Shown here: positions 7,615-8,468 of the stretch, piece after piece | How the letters are laid out: each line of letters starts with the position of its first letter | How positions within the stretch are numbered: the first letter of the stretch is position 1 | Assembly (NCBI GenBank): GCA_030669525.1 | Contig: DAOVDO010000034.1 | Coordinates: 1-8,468, forward strand | Source: Dehalococcoidia bacterium | Lineage (GTDB): Bacteria > Chloroflexota > Dehalococcoidia > GIF9 > AB-539-J10 | Direction of reading: 5' to 3' | DNA: 8,468 nucleotides | The notes under the pieces: generated by a model | The model's database searches: none | Seen by the model: only the letters and a program-made list of their open reading frames with translations | Told to the model about the DNA's origin: nothing | Position numbers and translations under genes: made by a program

Positions 7615-7889
7615 AAAATTCGCTTGTACTATATTAAGTAACCACCTGACATGATGACACGCAACTCTTCTTATCCCCTACTCTACAGTCCGATATACTT
7701 CAACCGATTGGAATGAGAACAATTTGAGGACCAATATTGAGACTGAAAGCCAATGCAAATACTTTACCTCTTGATACCTTTAGAGTAGCCAAGTAAATTC
7801 GCCTACCTTGACCTCCCCCAGTAGAGGCACTTTCTCAATCGAGTTATAGCCTTTAAAATCAATTTACTATTATACCAGACTGCTACTCT

Positions 7890-7929
7890 ATTGCATGGCT
7901 TTCAGTGTCACATTACAGGGCCTTGCAAT
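7890..7929. repeat. Imperfect inverted repeat overlapping a putative -35 box
   Basis: ATTGCA-T-GGC (7890-7899) pairs with GCC-T-TGCAAT (7920-7929): nine Watson-Crick pairs interrupted by one T-T mismatch, with an inner GTGTCAC palindrome-like core (7905-7911). The right arm overlaps the TTGCAA -35 candidate, so it could be an operator. This is position-based inference only. Confidence 0.35.
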
Positions 7930-7950
7930 TTCAGAATTCCGTGGTAATAT
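7923..7950 (+). promoter_or_regulatory. Putative sigma-70-type promoter for the TRAP lipoprotein gene
   Basis: TTGCAA (7923-7928), a 16-base spacer and TAATAT (7945-7950), preceded by TG one base away (extended -10 form TGGTAATAT). Each hexamer matches consensus at 4 of 6 positions. It would give a 5' leader of about 120 bases before TTG at 8079. It is the best rightward promoter I find in the gap; a transcript start has not been shown. Confidence 0.4.
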
Positions 7951-8066
7951 AGTATTAAGACAATATATCAATGTACTCAAGTAATTCAAATGTGAAGGGG
8001 GTGGCATTATGTAAAGCGGCTTATGTGGCGTAAAAGGAGAATGGCAAACTAAGAAAACAAATTTAT

Positions 8067-8073
8067 GGAGGTG
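8067..8073 (+). promoter_or_regulatory. Strong ribosome binding site fixing a TTG start
   Basis: GGAGGTG is a 7-base match to the anti-Shine-Dalgarno sequence, 5 bases before TTG at 8079. The TTG opens a frame that begins with a complete lipoprotein signal peptide, so this site decides the start although no ATG is present. Confidence 0.8.
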
Positions 8074-8078
8074 GAAAA

Positions 8079-8468
8079 TTGAAAAACAAGGCAATTATAC
8101 TGGTGTTGTCCATAGCAATAATTTCAAGCCTGGTAGTCATCGGTTGTGCCAAGCCTGCCCCGGGACCCACCCCTGAGAAACCTGTAGAGATAATATTCCA
8201 GGCTGAACATCCCCGCCCGCAATTCCTCACAGTACACGCAATAGAACCCTGGGTGATGGGGTTTGAGGAGAAGAGTGGTGGGAGGCTCAAGATGTTCTAT
8301 TATGACAGAAACGGTGTGGTCCCACGTGAAGGGCTAATGGACGCGGTGTCAGACAATATACTTCAAATGGGCGTTGTCCCACTAGTTATGGAACCGGGTA
8401 GATACCCCTTGTCCGAGGTCGTTTCTTTACCCTTCACTGCCGCCAGCTCCACCATCAGTAGTCTGGTT
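8079..8468 (+). CDS. TRAP transporter substrate-binding lipoprotein, DctP family, N-terminal part
   Basis: The frame is open from TTG 8079 to the right edge (130 residues) and continues beyond it. Residues 1-23 are a lipoprotein signal: MKNKAI, a hydrophobic core, and lipobox VIGC with Cys23 as the lipidation site. A Pro-rich linker (AKPAPGPTPEKP) follows. The mature start EIIFQAEHPR, then VMGFEEKSGGRLKMFYYDRN, the LMDAVSDNILQMGV segment and SEVVSLPF are the ordered landmarks of DctP-type TRAP receptors ('F..e.vee.TgGri', 'l..v..G..dm', 'LPf'). Such proteins catch carboxylic acids or similar solutes outside the cell and hand them to DctQ/DctM, which import them with an ion gradient. Those genes would be expected to the right but are not visible. 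A lipid-anchored rather than free periplasmic receptor would suit a cell with a single membrane. The ligand-contacting C-terminal half is missing, so the substrate is unknown. Confidence 0.85.
   Translation, partial: MKNKAIILVLSIAIISSLVVIGCAKPAPGPTPEKPVEIIFQAEHPRPQFLTVHAIEPWVMGFEEKSGGRLKMFYYDRNGVVPREGLMDAVSDNILQMGVVPLVMEPGRYPLSEVVSLPFTAASSTISSLV

Larger units (their letters stand above)
7452..8078. other. Divergent intergenic region without a protein gene
   Basis: About 627 bp between the leftward MATE gene and the rightward TRAP lipoprotein gene, visibly richer in A+T than the coding parts. It holds a terminator-like hairpin (7588-7614), an inverted repeat plus a promoter-like pair near 7890-7950, a purine-rich leader (about 7990-8078), and three copies of the 8-mer CTACTCTA in either orientation (7678, 7781, 7883). 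Smaller inverted pairs are CACCATG/CATGGTG (7494-7500 with 7530-7536) and ATTGCC/GGCAAT (7525-7530 with 7553-7558). I checked open frames on both strands and saw no credible gene, tRNA or recognisable riboswitch. Confidence 0.6.

Noticed and set aside
7640..7960. A tRNA, known riboswitch class or decayed gene in the divergent gap
   Set aside because: No TTCGA-type T-loop with a paired acceptor stem, no recognised riboswitch core, and translations on both strands stop within about 40 codons without family resemblance.
7992..8033. Thirteen-codon frame GTG to TAA in the TRAP leader
   Set aside because: No ribosome site precedes the GTG, and the length is well within chance.
7888..8290. Two - strand open frames (68 and 75 codons) around the TRAP gene start
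   Set aside because: Both are antisense to the leader or signal peptide of the lipoprotein gene and lack ribosome sites or recognisable sequence.
1..8468. Insertion sequence, phage, CRISPR or defence system
   Set aside because: No transposase, integrase, regularly spaced direct repeats or defence-like domains were seen; all well-supported genes are transporters or the propeller protein.

Overview
The window reads as ordinary bacterial chromosome with roughly balanced base composition. It is dense in membrane-transport genes and carries no mobile element, CRISPR array, rRNA or tRNA that I can see. The gene set consists of an oligopeptide/dipeptide-type ABC transporter, a membrane-anchored PQQ-repeat beta-propeller, a MATE exporter and a TRAP solute-binding lipoprotein. 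Together with TTG starts and clear Shine-Dalgarno sites, this would fit an uncultivated environmental bacterium. A Chloroflexota/Dehalococcoidia-like origin is my guess from the style of the proteins; nothing here proves it.

Layout. Positions 1-4495 (+ strand) hold a five-gene family-5 peptide/nickel-type ABC cassette in the standard order: solute-binding protein (only its C-terminal part is in the window), permease B, permease C, ATPase D, ATPase F. The four translocator genes are 1-35 bp apart. The binding-protein gene is separated from permease B by 86 bp holding a nearly perfect 16-bp-stem hairpin without an adjacent U-run. Such a hairpin would suit stabilising the binding-protein transcript or partly terminating it. 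A 196-bp convergent gap (4496-4691) with only a weak hairpin separates this cassette from two - strand genes. These are an eight-repeat PQQ-like propeller with one N-terminal membrane anchor (4692-5987) and, 72 bp upstream in transcription order, a 12-helix MATE transporter (6060 to about 7418). A gap of about 630 bp (7452-8078), AT-richer than the genes, holds a divergent control region: a terminator-like hairpin pointing toward the MATE gene, a plausible sigma-70-type promoter reading right, and an inverted repeat over that promoter's -35 box. The window ends inside a + strand lipoprotein gene of the TRAP DctP family (8079 onward), started by TTG behind a strong GGAGGTG site.

How the parts fit. 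The ABC cassette imports a peptide or similar small solute using ATP. The TRAP lipoprotein would feed a DctQ/DctM pair expected beyond the right edge, powered by an ion gradient. The MATE protein exports organic cations or drugs using Na+ or H+. The propeller is probably displayed outside the membrane and may be co-transcribed with the MATE gene; its role is unknown. I found no convincing undescribed system. The best leads are the two regulatory hairpins, the MATE-propeller pairing with its propeller insertion, and the purine-rich leader with a start-stop codon pair before the TRAP gene.
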